A stretch of DNA of 40,955 bases from Pelagibacteraceae bacterium AG-390-D18 (GTDB lineage Bacteria; Pseudomonadota; Alphaproteobacteria; Pelagibacterales; Pelagibacteraceae): assembly GCA_003279715.1 (NCBI GenBank), contig QCGY01000013.1, forward strand, positions 1-40,955. The letters are read 5' to 3'. This document shows, piece after piece, positions 1 to 8,722 of this stretch (position 1 is the stretch's first letter; every line of letters begins with the position of its first letter). A program made the position numbers and the translations under genes. Under the pieces are notes generated by a model that searched no databases, was not told the origin of the DNA, and saw nothing but the letters and a program-made list of their open reading frames with translations.

Positions 1-401
1 TGTATGAAGTCAAAAATACCTTTGGAGAACAGCATACTTATATTTTTAAAGTAACAAAAGACTCAAATTTAATACAAAATAATTGTTATAAAAAATTTCA
101 TGTATCACCATTTATTGAAATGAATTGCACTTATTTTTTTAGATTATTAAAACCAGGAAATAAAATTTCAGTTATAATTGATCAATATGATAATGAGGAT
201 AAAATTTTATATGCTTCTCAAGATGGGCTTAGAAGTGATTTTAATACTAAGCATTTAATTAAATCTTACTTAAAACACCCTATAATGACATTTAAGATAA
301 TTTTAGCGATACATTTTGAAGCGTTTAAATTGTGGGTAAAAGGAATTAAATTTATCAAAAGGAAAATAAAAATTAAAAATAATATAACAATTGAGAATTA
401 A
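1..401 (+). CDS. DUF1365 family protein, 5' end outside window
   Basis: The reading frame is open from base 3 and ends with TAA at 399-401, so only the C-terminal 132 or so residues are present. The stretch reading EVKNTFGEQH, followed by KKFHVSPFIEM and a YFFRL segment, matches the conserved core of DUF1365, a family whose biochemical role is not established. An internal ATG at 120 is not the true start because the conserved core begins upstream of it. The stop overlaps the ATG of the next gene (TAATG), which implies translational coupling. DUF1365 genes commonly sit next to cyclopropane fatty acid synthase genes in proteobacteria, as here, so a role in lipid modification is likely but inferred. 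Confidence 0.82.
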   Translation, partial: YEVKNTFGEQHTYIFKVTKDSNLIQNNCYKKFHVSPFIEMNCTYFFRLLKPGNKISVIIDQYDNEDKILYASQDGLRSDFNTKHLIKSYLKHPIMTFKIILAIHFEAFKLWVKGIKFIKRKIKIKNNITIEN

Positions 402-1579
402 TGATCTTATACAGAATTGCTGACAAAATTATTTTTAATATTCTTAAAAAAATAAACGTAGGATATTTAGAAATTACTTCAACGTCAGGTGAACTTTTAA
501 AATTTGGAAATTATAATGATAAACTAAAAGTAGATTTAAGAATAAAATCTTCTGCTCTAAGCTATAATTTAATTAAAGGTGGAAGCGTTGGTCTGGCTGA
601 ATGTTATATGAAAAATGAATTTGAAACGAGCAATTTATCTAATCTAATTGAATTAGCAGCAAGAAATATTAATATTATTCATAAGTTTGCTGGAATATTA
701 GATTTAAAATTTTTAAATTTTATTAAAAATAAATTTATTAAAAATACAAAAAGCAGAAGCAAAGAAAATATTGCAAAACACTACGATCTTGGAAATGATT
801 TCTTCTCACTTTGGCTTGATAAAACTCTTACTTATTCAAGTGCTATATTTGATGAACAAAATAAAGATTTATCAATGGCTCAAAATAATAAATATCAAAA
901 ATTGATTAATTTAATTCAACCAAACAGTGGTGATAAAGTTTTAGAGATCGGTTGTGGTTGGGGTGGATTTGCTGAGTATTTAGGCAAAAATTATGACGTT
1001 AAATTAGATTGCATCACCATTTCAAAAAAACAATTTGAATATGCTAAAGAGAGAATTCATAATTGTGGCCTTAATGAAAAAGTAAATATTGAAATTAAGG
1101 ATTATAGAGATTTAAACAGCAAGTATAATTCTATTGCATCAATTGAAATGATTGAAGCCGTTGGACAAAATTATTTAGAAAGTTATTTTAAAACTATTAA
1201 AGATAGTTTATCTGATGGAGGCAAAGCAGCCATACAAGCTATTACAATTGATGATAGTCTTTATGATAGATATAGAAATAAAGAGGATTTTATTCAAAAA
1301 TATATTTTTCCAGGTGGTTTTTTACCAAATAAAAATACTATAAATAAACTTGTTTCTAAGAACGGCCTAAGTGTAAATTCATATATTTCATATGCTGATC
1401 ATTATGCTGACACACTTGCTATATGGAGAGATGAATTTAACAAAAAGTGGAGTTTAATTAAAGAACAAGGTTTTGATTTAACTTTTAAGAGAATGTGGGA
1501 GTTTTATCTTTCATATTGTGAAGCGGGTTTTAAATCAAAAAATATTGATTTAATTCAATTTTCACTTCAGAGCAAATGA
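401..1579 (+). CDS. cfa: Cyclopropane-fatty-acid synthase family methyltransferase
   Basis: This 392-residue protein is a SAM-dependent methyltransferase of the CFA/mycolic-acid cyclopropane synthase family. Such enzymes add a methylene or methyl group to unsaturated acyl chains of membrane phospholipids. The SAM-binding motif LEIGCGWGGF is at about 181-190. The family segment AKHYDLGNDFF lies at about 125-135, with YIFPGGFLPN towards the C-terminus. Length is normal for the family (about 380-430). It starts one base inside the DUF1365 stop and is followed 18 nt later by a DUF3833 lipoprotein. The exact product (cyclopropane or a methylated or furan fatty acid) cannot be decided from sequence. 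Confidence 0.92.
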   Translation: MILYRIADKIIFNILKKINVGYLEITSTSGELLKFGNYNDKLKVDLRIKSSALSYNLIKGGSVGLAECYMKNEFETSNLSNLIELAARNINIIHKFAGILDLKFLNFIKNKFIKNTKSRSKENIAKHYDLGNDFFSLWLDKTLTYSSAIFDEQNKDLSMAQNNKYQKLINLIQPNSGDKVLEIGCGWGGFAEYLGKNYDVKLDCITISKKQFEYAKERIHNCGLNEKVNIEIKDYRDLNSKYNSIASIEMIEAVGQNYLESYFKTIKDSLSDGGKAAIQAITIDDSLYDRYRNKEDFIQKYIFPGGFLPNKNTINKLVSKNGLSVNSYISYADHYADTLAIWRDEFNKKWSLIKEQGFDLTFKRMWEFYLSYCEAGFKSKNIDLIQFSLQSK

Positions 1580-1597
1580 TACATATAGGAGATATAA

Positions 1598-2146
1598 ATG
1601 CGTCATATAAATATAATTAGATCTATTTTATTGATAATTTCAATATTCTTAATTACAAGTTGTTCAAATAATAGTGCCATGAAACCAGAAGATTTTAAAA
1701 ATAAAGAACCAAGATTAGTCATAGAAGAGTATATGACTGGAAATGTTAAAGCTTGGGGTGTTTTACAAAATAGATCAGGAAAAGTTACAAGACAGTTTTC
1801 TGCTGATTTAAATGGTGCTTGGGATGGAAAACAATTAATTTTAAAAGAAAAATTTAATTGGAATGACGGCGAAGTTCAAGATAGGGAATGGACAATCAAT
1901 AAAATAGATGAACATAATTATGAAGGGACAGCAGGTGACGTTGTTGGAAAAGCTAAAGGTTACTCTTATGGACCTGCATTTAAATTTGAATATGTTTTAT
2001 TAGTTCCAGTTAAAGGTAAAGAAATGAAAATTACATTTGATGACTGGATTTTTAAACAAGATGACAGAGTTGCTATTAATAGAGCTACTATGACTAAGTT
2101 TGGATTTAAAGTTGCAGAGTTAACAGTTGTATTTGTTAAAGATTAA
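1598..2146 (+). CDS. DUF3833 family lipoprotein
   Basis: The protein has 182 residues. The N-terminus is a lipoprotein signal: a hydrophobic stretch at about 7-19 followed by the lipobox ITSC, with the modified Cys at 22. The mature part, with AWGVLQNRSGKV and then FSADLNGAWDG, resembles DUF3833, a periplasmic lipocalin-like lipoprotein family of unknown function often encoded beside cfa and DUF1365. A clear Shine-Dalgarno AGGAG at 1587-1591 fixes the ATG at 1598. It is probably co-transcribed with cfa. It abuts the convergent dehydrogenase with no intergenic bases, so no terminator is possible in between. Confidence 0.85.
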   Translation: MRHINIIRSILLIISIFLITSCSNNSAMKPEDFKNKEPRLVIEEYMTGNVKAWGVLQNRSGKVTRQFSADLNGAWDGKQLILKEKFNWNDGEVQDREWTINKIDEHNYEGTAGDVVGKAKGYSYGPAFKFEYVLLVPVKGKEMKITFDDWIFKQDDRVAINRATMTKFGFKVAELTVVFVKD

Positions 2147-2905
2147 TTATTTTTTTTGATATTTTGTCATTTTACCAATTAAACTAAAATAAACTTTACT
2201 AGGTAAAAAACTTAAAAGTTTTAATGTAATTGTTAATGCTTTAGGAAAATGTATTTCAAATATATTTTTGTTAATTAAACCATTATAAATTTGATCTGCA
2301 GCATATTCTGGTGTTTTTAAAAATGGCATTTTAAAATCATTTTTATCTGTCATTGGTGTCTTAATAAAACCTGGAGAAACTAAGCAAATACGCACATTAT
2401 ATCTTTTAAAATCAAAATATAAGCTTTCGGCTAAATTATTTAAAGCAGATTTGGATGGTCCATAACCTGTAGAGTTTGGCAATCCTCTGTATCCAGCTAT
2501 TGATGAAACTATTGTAATAATACCGCTCTTTTTGTTTCTGAAGTATTCCTCCACAGCCTTAATGCTATTTACGGTTCCAAAAAAATTTACTTTAAATACT
2601 TCTTCCATTTGTTCAACATCTATATCTTTTTCTTTTTTAGGGTTCCATGTACCAGTTGAAAAAAAACATATATCTATATTTTCAAACTTATTTTTAATTT
2701 CATTAAACACTTCTTTGCATTTAGATTTGTCGGTAACATCAAGTGGAAAAGCAGAGATATTTTCATATGAATTTGAAAGCTCGTTTAATAATTCTACTCT
2801 TCTTGCAGATACAGCTACATTCCAACCCTTGCTTGCAAATTTAATTGCTAAAGCTCTACCAATTCCAGTACTTCCGCCAGTTATCCAAATAGTTTTTTTG
2901 TTCAT
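2147..2905 (-). CDS. Short-chain dehydrogenase/reductase
   Basis: This 252-residue classical SDR has the Rossmann cofactor motif TGGSTGIGRALA near residues 9-20. The catalytic serine lies in VSSIAGYRG and the YxxxK pair in GYGPSKSAL. The sequence after the motif, PGFIKTPMTDK, is typical of the family. The substrate is unknown. Location beside DUF1365, cfa and DUF3833 suggests an acyl or lipid substrate, since this gene combination recurs in proteobacteria, but that is inference. It is convergent with the lipoprotein gene and divergent from tspO, with about 21 nt for both promoters. Confidence 0.9.
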   Translation of the reverse strand: MNKKTIWITGGSTGIGRALAIKFASKGWNVAVSARRVELLNELSNSYENISAFPLDVTDKSKCKEVFNEIKNKFENIDICFFSTGTWNPKKEKDIDVEQMEEVFKVNFFGTVNSIKAVEEYFRNKKSGIITIVSSIAGYRGLPNSTGYGPSKSALNNLAESLYFDFKRYNVRICLVSPGFIKTPMTDKNDFKMPFLKTPEYAADQIYNGLINKNIFEIHFPKALTITLKLLSFLPSKVYFSLIGKMTKYQKK

Positions 2906-2926
2906 TTTTTGTTATGTATTATTAAC

Positions 2927-3394
2927 ATGATTAAAAATAAATTATTAACATTTATACTGTTTCTTCTCATTACTTTTTCAGCTTCCTTAATTGGAGGTTT
3001 GGCAACAATTAACTTTATGAATCCTTGGTATTCATTATTGAATAAGCCAATATTTAATCCACCAGATTGGGTGTTTGGTCCTGTTTGGACTATTTTGTAC
3101 TTAATGATGACTATTTCAATATGGCTTTATTGGCATACAAAAAATAAAGAAATGAATACGATTTATATCTATTTTATTCACTTAGTTTTTAATGCAACTT
3201 GGAGTATAACTTTTTTTGCATTTCATAATATGATTTTAGCTTTAGCAGTGATAATCATATTAATAGCATTGATTATCAATCTTATTTTAAGTTTTAGACG
3301 CGTCAAGATGATTAGTGCTTATTTAATGATTCCATATTTACTTTGGTGTTGCTTTGCACTAATTCTCAATATTAGCTTAATTATTTTAAATTAA
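2927..3394 (+). CDS. tspO: TspO/MBR family membrane protein
   Basis: The protein is about 155 residues with five predicted membrane helices. The family signature is clear: PPDWVFGPVWTILYLMM, then NATWSITFF in a later helix. TspO binds porphyrins and related ligands and in alphaproteobacteria has been linked to tetrapyrrole and oxidative-stress regulation. I prefer the ATG at 2927 over an in-frame TTG 18 nt upstream, because it gives the usual length and puts the first helix near the N-terminus. It is followed 2 nt later by the FAD oxidoreductase gene. Confidence 0.9.
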   Translation: MIKNKLLTFILFLLITFSASLIGGLATINFMNPWYSLLNKPIFNPPDWVFGPVWTILYLMMTISIWLYWHTKNKEMNTIYIYFIHLVFNATWSITFFAFHNMILALAVIIILIALIINLILSFRRVKMISAYLMIPYLLWCCFALILNISLIILN

Positions 3395-3396
3395 TT

Positions 3397-4500
3397 ATGG
3401 ATGATGTAGTAGTAATTGGTGGTGGTATAATAGGGGCAGCTACAGCCTATTTTTTATCTAAAGAGGGTAGAAAAGTAAAAGTAATTGAAAGAGACCCAAC
3501 TTATAAAACTGCATCTTTTCCTTTATCATTAGGTGGATTTAGAAGACAATTTTTTCAAAAAGAAAACATTTTACTTGGTAAGTTTGCTAGAGAATTTATC
3601 TTTCAAATTCCAGATCTTTTAAAAACTGAAAAAAATCCTAACCCTACTGCAAGTATGGTAACTAATGGGTATTTATTGATGTTTGGTCCTGAACATGCCG
3701 AAGAACAATATAGAGCTCTAGAAAATCATAAAGAATGTGAAGCTGGAACAAAAAATATTAAAGGTTCAGAATTATCTAAAGTTTTTCCATATATAAACAG
3801 TGAAGGTATCGAAACGGCAACTTACACAGATAATCAAAGCGAAGGGTGGATTGATCCATTTATGTTTCATGGTGCACTTAAAAGCAAGGCAATAGAACTT
3901 GGAGCTGAATTTATAAAAGGTGAAGTAAAAAGTATTTCTGAAATTAAAGCTAAAACAATAGTGTCAGCAGCAGGATGTTGGACTAAAGAGTTGCTAGAAG
4001 ATATTCCAGTAGTTCCTCAAAAACATACGGTTTTCAGAGTTAAATGCCCAAAATATATAAAAGAAATGCCTTTAACAGGTGATTTGACAACAGGAGTTTA
4101 TTGGAGACCAGAAGGTGGAGAGTATTTAGCTGGATCACCAAATTCAGTATTTGATGCTACGGATTTAGAGCCAGCCTGGAATGATTTTGAAGAACTAGTA
4201 TGGCCTGCATTAGCACAAAGAATACCAGCGTTTGAAGAATTAAAACTTACTGGTGGTTGGGCAGGTTACTACGATTGTAATAAACTAGATAATAATGCTG
4301 TTGTAGGTAAACATCCAAAGTTTGATAATGTTTATATCGCTTCAGGATTTACTGGAAGAGGATTAATGCAAGCTCCGGGAGTTGGCAGAGCTTTAACTGA
4401 ATTAATTACGACAGGTGCTTATCAAACCATCGATATTAGTGATTTTGCAGTTGAAAGAGTACTTGGAAATAGTGCTAGACCAGAACCTTACGTTTTATAA
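3397..4500 (+). CDS. FAD-dependent oxidoreductase of the DAO (sarcosine/D-amino-acid oxidase) family
   Basis: The protein has 367 residues. The N-terminal dinucleotide-binding motif VVIGGGIIGAATAYFL (about 4-19) is followed by an acidic residue at the end of the second strand (VIERD). A C-terminal FAD-contact segment reads IASGFTGRGLMQAPGVG. The arrangement is that of DAO-fold amine oxidases and dehydrogenases (sarcosine oxidase, glycine oxidase, FOXRED1-like). The amine substrate is not evident. A sarcosine-type substrate would fit with the creatinase-like gene about 10 kb away, but they are not in one operon. The gene is convergent with selO with one base between stops. Confidence 0.85.
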   Translation: MDDVVVIGGGIIGAATAYFLSKEGRKVKVIERDPTYKTASFPLSLGGFRRQFFQKENILLGKFAREFIFQIPDLLKTEKNPNPTASMVTNGYLLMFGPEHAEEQYRALENHKECEAGTKNIKGSELSKVFPYINSEGIETATYTDNQSEGWIDPFMFHGALKSKAIELGAEFIKGEVKSISEIKAKTIVSAAGCWTKELLEDIPVVPQKHTVFRVKCPKYIKEMPLTGDLTTGVYWRPEGGEYLAGSPNSVFDATDLEPAWNDFEELVWPALAQRIPAFEELKLTGGWAGYYDCNKLDNNAVVGKHPKFDNVYIASGFTGRGLMQAPGVGRALTELITTGAYQTIDISDFAVERVLGNSARPEPYVL

Positions 4501-4501
4501 T

Positions 4502-5947
4502 TTAGGTTCCACAAAAAGTTTGATATTCAGTATTATTTGAAGGAGATTGATAGTCATCAATATAATTTTGATTATCATAGGGTTTATTTAAAATGGATAA
4601 TAACTTATTAGTTAAATTCAGATCATTATTATTTGCAGCTTCTAAGGCTTCTTCAACTTTATGATTTCTTGGAATAACAATAGGATTATTTTTTTTCATA
4701 AGATTAATCGATTTTTCTATTGATCCATTATTTATCAAAACTCTACTTTCCCATTTCTCAAACCAATTTATAAAATTTGTATCTTTATATTTTGAGTCAT
4801 TGCTAGAATTTATATTCATTAAATGACAAAAAGTATTTGTATAATCAGCTTGATTAGACTCCATCCAATATAATAAGTCATTGATCAATTTTAGATCATT
4901 TTTATCTTTTCCAAATAAACCAAGCTTATCTCTCATCATATTTAACCATTTGTTTTCATAAATATTTTGAAAATTATCTATAGTTTCAGTTGCAATCTTA
5001 ATTGCAGCATCTTCATTTTTATCTATCAGAGGGATTAAGCATTCAGCTAATCTTGCTAAATTCCATTTTGTAATAGGAGGCTGATTTGAAAAGGAATATC
5101 TTCCATATTTATCTATTGAGCTAAAAACAGTTTTTGTATCGTAATGATCCATAAATGCACATGGACCATAATCAATTGTTTCTCCTGATATAGCCATATT
5201 ATCTGTATTCATTACTCCATGAATAAAACCTACACGCATCCAGTTAACAACTAGTTTGCATTGTCTTTCCATTACAAGATTTAATAAATCTAATGCTTTA
5301 TTTTTAGAAGATTTAATTTCTGGGTAATGTCTTTGAATTGTATAATCAACTAGAGTGATTAAATCATCTATATTTTGTTTAGCTGCAATATACTGAAAAG
5401 TTCCAACTCTTATGTGGCTTGAAGCAACACGAGTTAAAATAGCACCAGGTAATAAATTTTCTCTAACAACTTTTTCTCCTGTTTTCACTACTGCAAGGCT
5501 TCTAGTTGTTGGAATATTTAAGGCATGGATAGCTTCACTAATAATGTATTCTCTTAGCATTGGACCTAAAACAGCACGACCATCCCCACTTCTTGAAAAT
5601 GATGTTCTGCCAGAACCTTTAAACTGAACATCAAATCTATTGGTATTATTAACTAAATGCTCACCTAAAAGTACTGCTCTTCCATCACCCAACATTGTAA
5701 AGTGACCAAATTGATGACCTGCATAAGCTTGTGCTATTGTCGTTGACCCTTTTGGTAAACTATTTCCAGAAAAAATTTTGGATAGCTCTCCTTTATCTAT
5801 TTTTGAAAAATCTAAATTTAAATCTTTAGATAATTTATCATTCAAGATTAATAATTCTGGGTCATGGACTGGAGTAGGTTTGATAACTTCTTTAAATGTA
5901 TCGGGTAATTTTGAATAAGTATTATCAAAATGCCAACCTATGGTCAT
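4502..5947 (-). CDS. selO: Protein adenylyltransferase SelO (YdiU)
   Basis: This 481-residue protein matches the SelO/YdiU pseudokinase family, which transfers AMP from ATP to hydroxyl side chains of proteins and has been tied to redox stress. Visible signatures are GHQFGHFTMLGDGRAVLLGE, then KGSGRTSFSRSGDGRAVLGP, and the metal/active-site segment GVMNTDNMAISGETIDYGP. The C-terminus ends TFCGT; the nearby Cys lies where eukaryotic members carry a Cys/selenocysteine motif. Its ATG is 6 nt from the fdsA stop, so it looks like the last gene of the formate dehydrogenase operon. Whether it modifies that enzyme is unknown. Confidence 0.92.
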   Translation of the reverse strand: MTIGWHFDNTYSKLPDTFKEVIKPTPVHDPELLILNDKLSKDLNLDFSKIDKGELSKIFSGNSLPKGSTTIAQAYAGHQFGHFTMLGDGRAVLLGEHLVNNTNRFDVQFKGSGRTSFSRSGDGRAVLGPMLREYIISEAIHALNIPTTRSLAVVKTGEKVVRENLLPGAILTRVASSHIRVGTFQYIAAKQNIDDLITLVDYTIQRHYPEIKSSKNKALDLLNLVMERQCKLVVNWMRVGFIHGVMNTDNMAISGETIDYGPCAFMDHYDTKTVFSSIDKYGRYSFSNQPPITKWNLARLAECLIPLIDKNEDAAIKIATETIDNFQNIYENKWLNMMRDKLGLFGKDKNDLKLINDLLYWMESNQADYTNTFCHLMNINSSNDSKYKDTNFINWFEKWESRVLINNGSIEKSINLMKKNNPIVIPRNHKVEEALEAANNNDLNLTNKLLSILNKPYDNQNYIDDYQSPSNNTEYQTFCGT

Positions 5948-5953
5948 TAATGA

Positions 5954-8722
5954 TTAACTAACTTCTGCTTGATTTTCTTTTGGTTCAATTTCAGTTCTAA
6001 ACTGGTTTGAAATTTTTTGAACTTCAACAGAAGATACTTTGTACTCTGCACACATTGTTTCTTCATCTTTACCATGACCAGTTACCATGTTAACCATATG
6101 TTCTGGGAAATGGAATGTTGTAAATACAATTCCCTCTTTAACTTTATCGGTCACTTCAACTTTTAAAGCAACTTCGCCTCTACCAGAATAAAGCCTTCCA
6201 ATATCCCCTGTGTTTAGCTCTCTAAGCGCAGCATCTTTAGGATGCACCAAAAGCACATCTTCATCAACAATATTAATATTTTTAGTTCTTCTTGTCATGG
6301 TTGCTGCATTGTAGTGTTGTAAAACTCTACTAGTTGTCAAAATCAAAGGATATTCTTTTTGATTAGCCTCAATCTCACTAGATTCTTTCCAGTCAAAGTT
6401 TTTAAGTCTTCCTTTTCCTAATTTAAATGTTTCCGTATGAAGTATTTGTGTATCAGTTCCATCTTCTTGAACTGGCCATTGTAGACCAAGTTTACCAAGT
6501 CTTTCTCTTGTAACACCTTTGAAGAAAGGAACCACATCTGCAATTTCTTTAAGCATTTGATCTGCATCATATGTAGGTTGGTCAAAACCTAATTTTTGCA
6601 TCATGTCAGTTACAATAACACCATCTGGTTTTGTACCTGGTAATGGTGGAACGGCTCTGTTTACTCTTTGAATTCTTCTCTCTGTATTTGTAAAAGTACC
6701 ATCCTTTTCAAGGAAAGTAGTTCCTGGCAATACAACAGTTGCAAGTTTTGCCGTTTCACTCATAAATATTTCTTGGACTACTAAAAGTTCTAATGAATTC
6801 ATTGCTTCAACAACATGAGCACTGTTTGGATCTGTTTGCACAATATCTTCTCCAATAATCCATAAACCTTTTAGTTCTTTATCAATTGCTGCCTCAAACA
6901 TTTGTGGAATTTTTAAACCTGGTTTTGTTGGATGAGTTACACCATATTTTTCTGTATAAAATTTTTGATTTTTTTCATCAGCTACTTCAAAGTAACCAGC
7001 TCCTTGATGAGGCTGACATCCCATATCGGCAGCTCCTTGAACATTATTTTGTCCTCGGAGTGGATTTACACCAACACCTTTTCTTCCAATATTTCCTGTA
7101 ATCATAGCGAGGTCTGCAATCAACATGACTGTTTTAGATCCTTGTTCTTGTTCTGTAACTCCTAAACCATGAAATTCCATTGAGTTTTTGGCTGTTGCAT
7201 AAGCTATAGCCGCTTCTTTAACCATTTGCTTATCAACACCTGCAACTTTTGCTAAATGATCTACGTCTTGTCTTTCAATTTCCTTAAGAAAGTTATCAAA
7301 TCCTTCAGTTCTGTCTCTAACAAAATCTGCATTATAAAGTTTTGATTTAACAATAAAATGTAACATCATATTTAGTACAGCAACGTTAGTCCCTGGTCTT
7401 AATTTAATATGATAGTCTGCAAGTTTAGCTAATTCAGTAGTTACAGGATCAAGAACAATTAATTTTTTACCCTTCATTACTTGTTGTTTTATTTTTGCAC
7501 CAGTTACAGGATGTGCATTAGTTGGATTTGCCCCAATAACTATAAAACAATCTGCATGATAAATATCTTCGGTAGAATTTGTTGCAGCACCTGTTCCAAA
7601 TGTCTGTTGCATTCCCCATGCTGTAGGTGAATGACAAATACGTGCACAACAATCAACACTATTAGTTCCAACAGCTGCTCTAATCATCTTTTGAAATATA
7701 TAATTTTCTTCATTAGTACATCGAGCAGATGAAATTCCAGCAAATGCATCTGGCCCATTATCTTTTACAATTCTATTCATTTCTTTTTTAATAAAATCAT
7801 ATGCCTCATCCCATGATGCTTCTTCAAATTTACCATTTCTTTTAATTAACGGTGTTTTTAGTCTATCTGGGTGATCATAAAAACTAAATGCGTATCTGCC
7901 CTTGATACAAGTGTGTCCTGCATTAACTTCAGTTTCTTTAGGAGTATCAATTGCCACAACTTTTTCATCTTTAATAGATGCTTCTAAATTACATCCAACA
8001 CCACAGTAAGAACATGTGGTTCTAACTTTTTTATCTACAGCTGCTGATTTAGATTGAAATACATCAGAGATAGCATCTGTTGGACAAGTATGTGCACATG
8101 CACCACATGAAACACATGAAGAGTCTCCAAACATCATATCATTGTCTGTTGTGATTTTAGATTCAAATCCTCTTCCGCTCATTGTTAAAACAAACGATCC
8201 TTGTATTTCATCACATGCTCTAACGCATCTTCCACAATTAATACAATTATCTAAATTCATTCTCATATAATCATGAGAAGTATCTCTTGGAATTCCTTTA
8301 TGCTGTTTTGGACTGTTATATCTGTGATCTGAAATACCTAAATCATTAGCAACTGTTTGAAGTTCACAATTATTATTTACTTCACAACTATCACATTCCA
8401 TAGGGTGATCTGATAAAACTAATTCAACAATATTTTTTCTAAGACTTGTTATTGCTTCGTTAGATGTAAAGATATGTTGGTTTTCAGCAACTGGCGTATG
8501 ACATGAGGCAACCATTTTTGTTGGGCCATCTTTTTCTAAAGCAACTTCAACTGAACAAATCCGACAAGCGCCATAAGGAGCTAAATTTGGATCATCACAA
8601 AGAGTTGGAACTTTTTTTTCTCCAACATAACTTTTAACAAATTTTAATATAGATGTGTGATTAGTACCAATTTCATATGGTTTGCCATCGATATAAGCTA
8701 TTTTTCTTTTTTCAGAACTCAT
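5954..8722 (-). CDS. fdsA: NAD-type formate dehydrogenase, molybdenum catalytic subunit
   Basis: This 922-residue protein is the catalytic subunit of a cytoplasmic NAD+-linked formate dehydrogenase (formate to CO2). In order it has a [2Fe-2S] ferredoxin domain (Cys 42, 53, 56, 74) and a NuoG-like [4Fe-4S] site (His106, Cys 110, 113, 119). Two [4Fe-4S] ferredoxin motifs follow (Cys 160/163/166/170 and 203/206/209/213), then the molybdopterin domain with its own cluster (Cys 237, 240, 244, 272). The active-site segment CCARICHSPTAWG has Cys363 where some enzymes have selenocysteine, so no SECIS element is needed. A molybdopterin-binding C-terminal domain ends the protein. Its start overlaps the fdsGB stop by one base. 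No membrane anchor is seen. Confidence 0.95.
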   Translation of the reverse strand: MSSEKRKIAYIDGKPYEIGTNHTSILKFVKSYVGEKKVPTLCDDPNLAPYGACRICSVEVALEKDGPTKMVASCHTPVAENQHIFTSNEAITSLRKNIVELVLSDHPMECDSCEVNNNCELQTVANDLGISDHRYNSPKQHKGIPRDTSHDYMRMNLDNCINCGRCVRACDEIQGSFVLTMSGRGFESKITTDNDMMFGDSSCVSCGACAHTCPTDAISDVFQSKSAAVDKKVRTTCSYCGVGCNLEASIKDEKVVAIDTPKETEVNAGHTCIKGRYAFSFYDHPDRLKTPLIKRNGKFEEASWDEAYDFIKKEMNRIVKDNGPDAFAGISSARCTNEENYIFQKMIRAAVGTNSVDCCARICHSPTAWGMQQTFGTGAATNSTEDIYHADCFIVIGANPTNAHPVTGAKIKQQVMKGKKLIVLDPVTTELAKLADYHIKLRPGTNVAVLNMMLHFIVKSKLYNADFVRDRTEGFDNFLKEIERQDVDHLAKVAGVDKQMVKEAAIAYATAKNSMEFHGLGVTEQEQGSKTVMLIADLAMITGNIGRKGVGVNPLRGQNNVQGAADMGCQPHQGAGYFEVADEKNQKFYTEKYGVTHPTKPGLKIPQMFEAAIDKELKGLWIIGEDIVQTDPNSAHVVEAMNSLELLVVQEIFMSETAKLATVVLPGTTFLEKDGTFTNTERRIQRVNRAVPPLPGTKPDGVIVTDMMQKLGFDQPTYDADQMLKEIADVVPFFKGVTRERLGKLGLQWPVQEDGTDTQILHTETFKLGKGRLKNFDWKESSEIEANQKEYPLILTTSRVLQHYNAATMTRRTKNINIVDEDVLLVHPKDAALRELNTGDIGRLYSGRGEVALKVEVTDKVKEGIVFTTFHFPEHMVNMVTGHGKDEETMCAEYKVSSVEVQKISNQFRTEIEPKENQAEVS

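Noticed and set aside
2532..2930. Long plus-strand frame opposite the SDR gene
   Set aside because: It lies fully antisense to a well-supported gene and has no family features; similar antisense frames opposite fdsA, dnaB, the RND exporter and the permeases were discarded for the same reason.
7625..7640. Selenocysteine codon in the formate dehydrogenase active site
   Set aside because: The codon at residue 363 is a normal Cys codon and the frame has no internal TGA.
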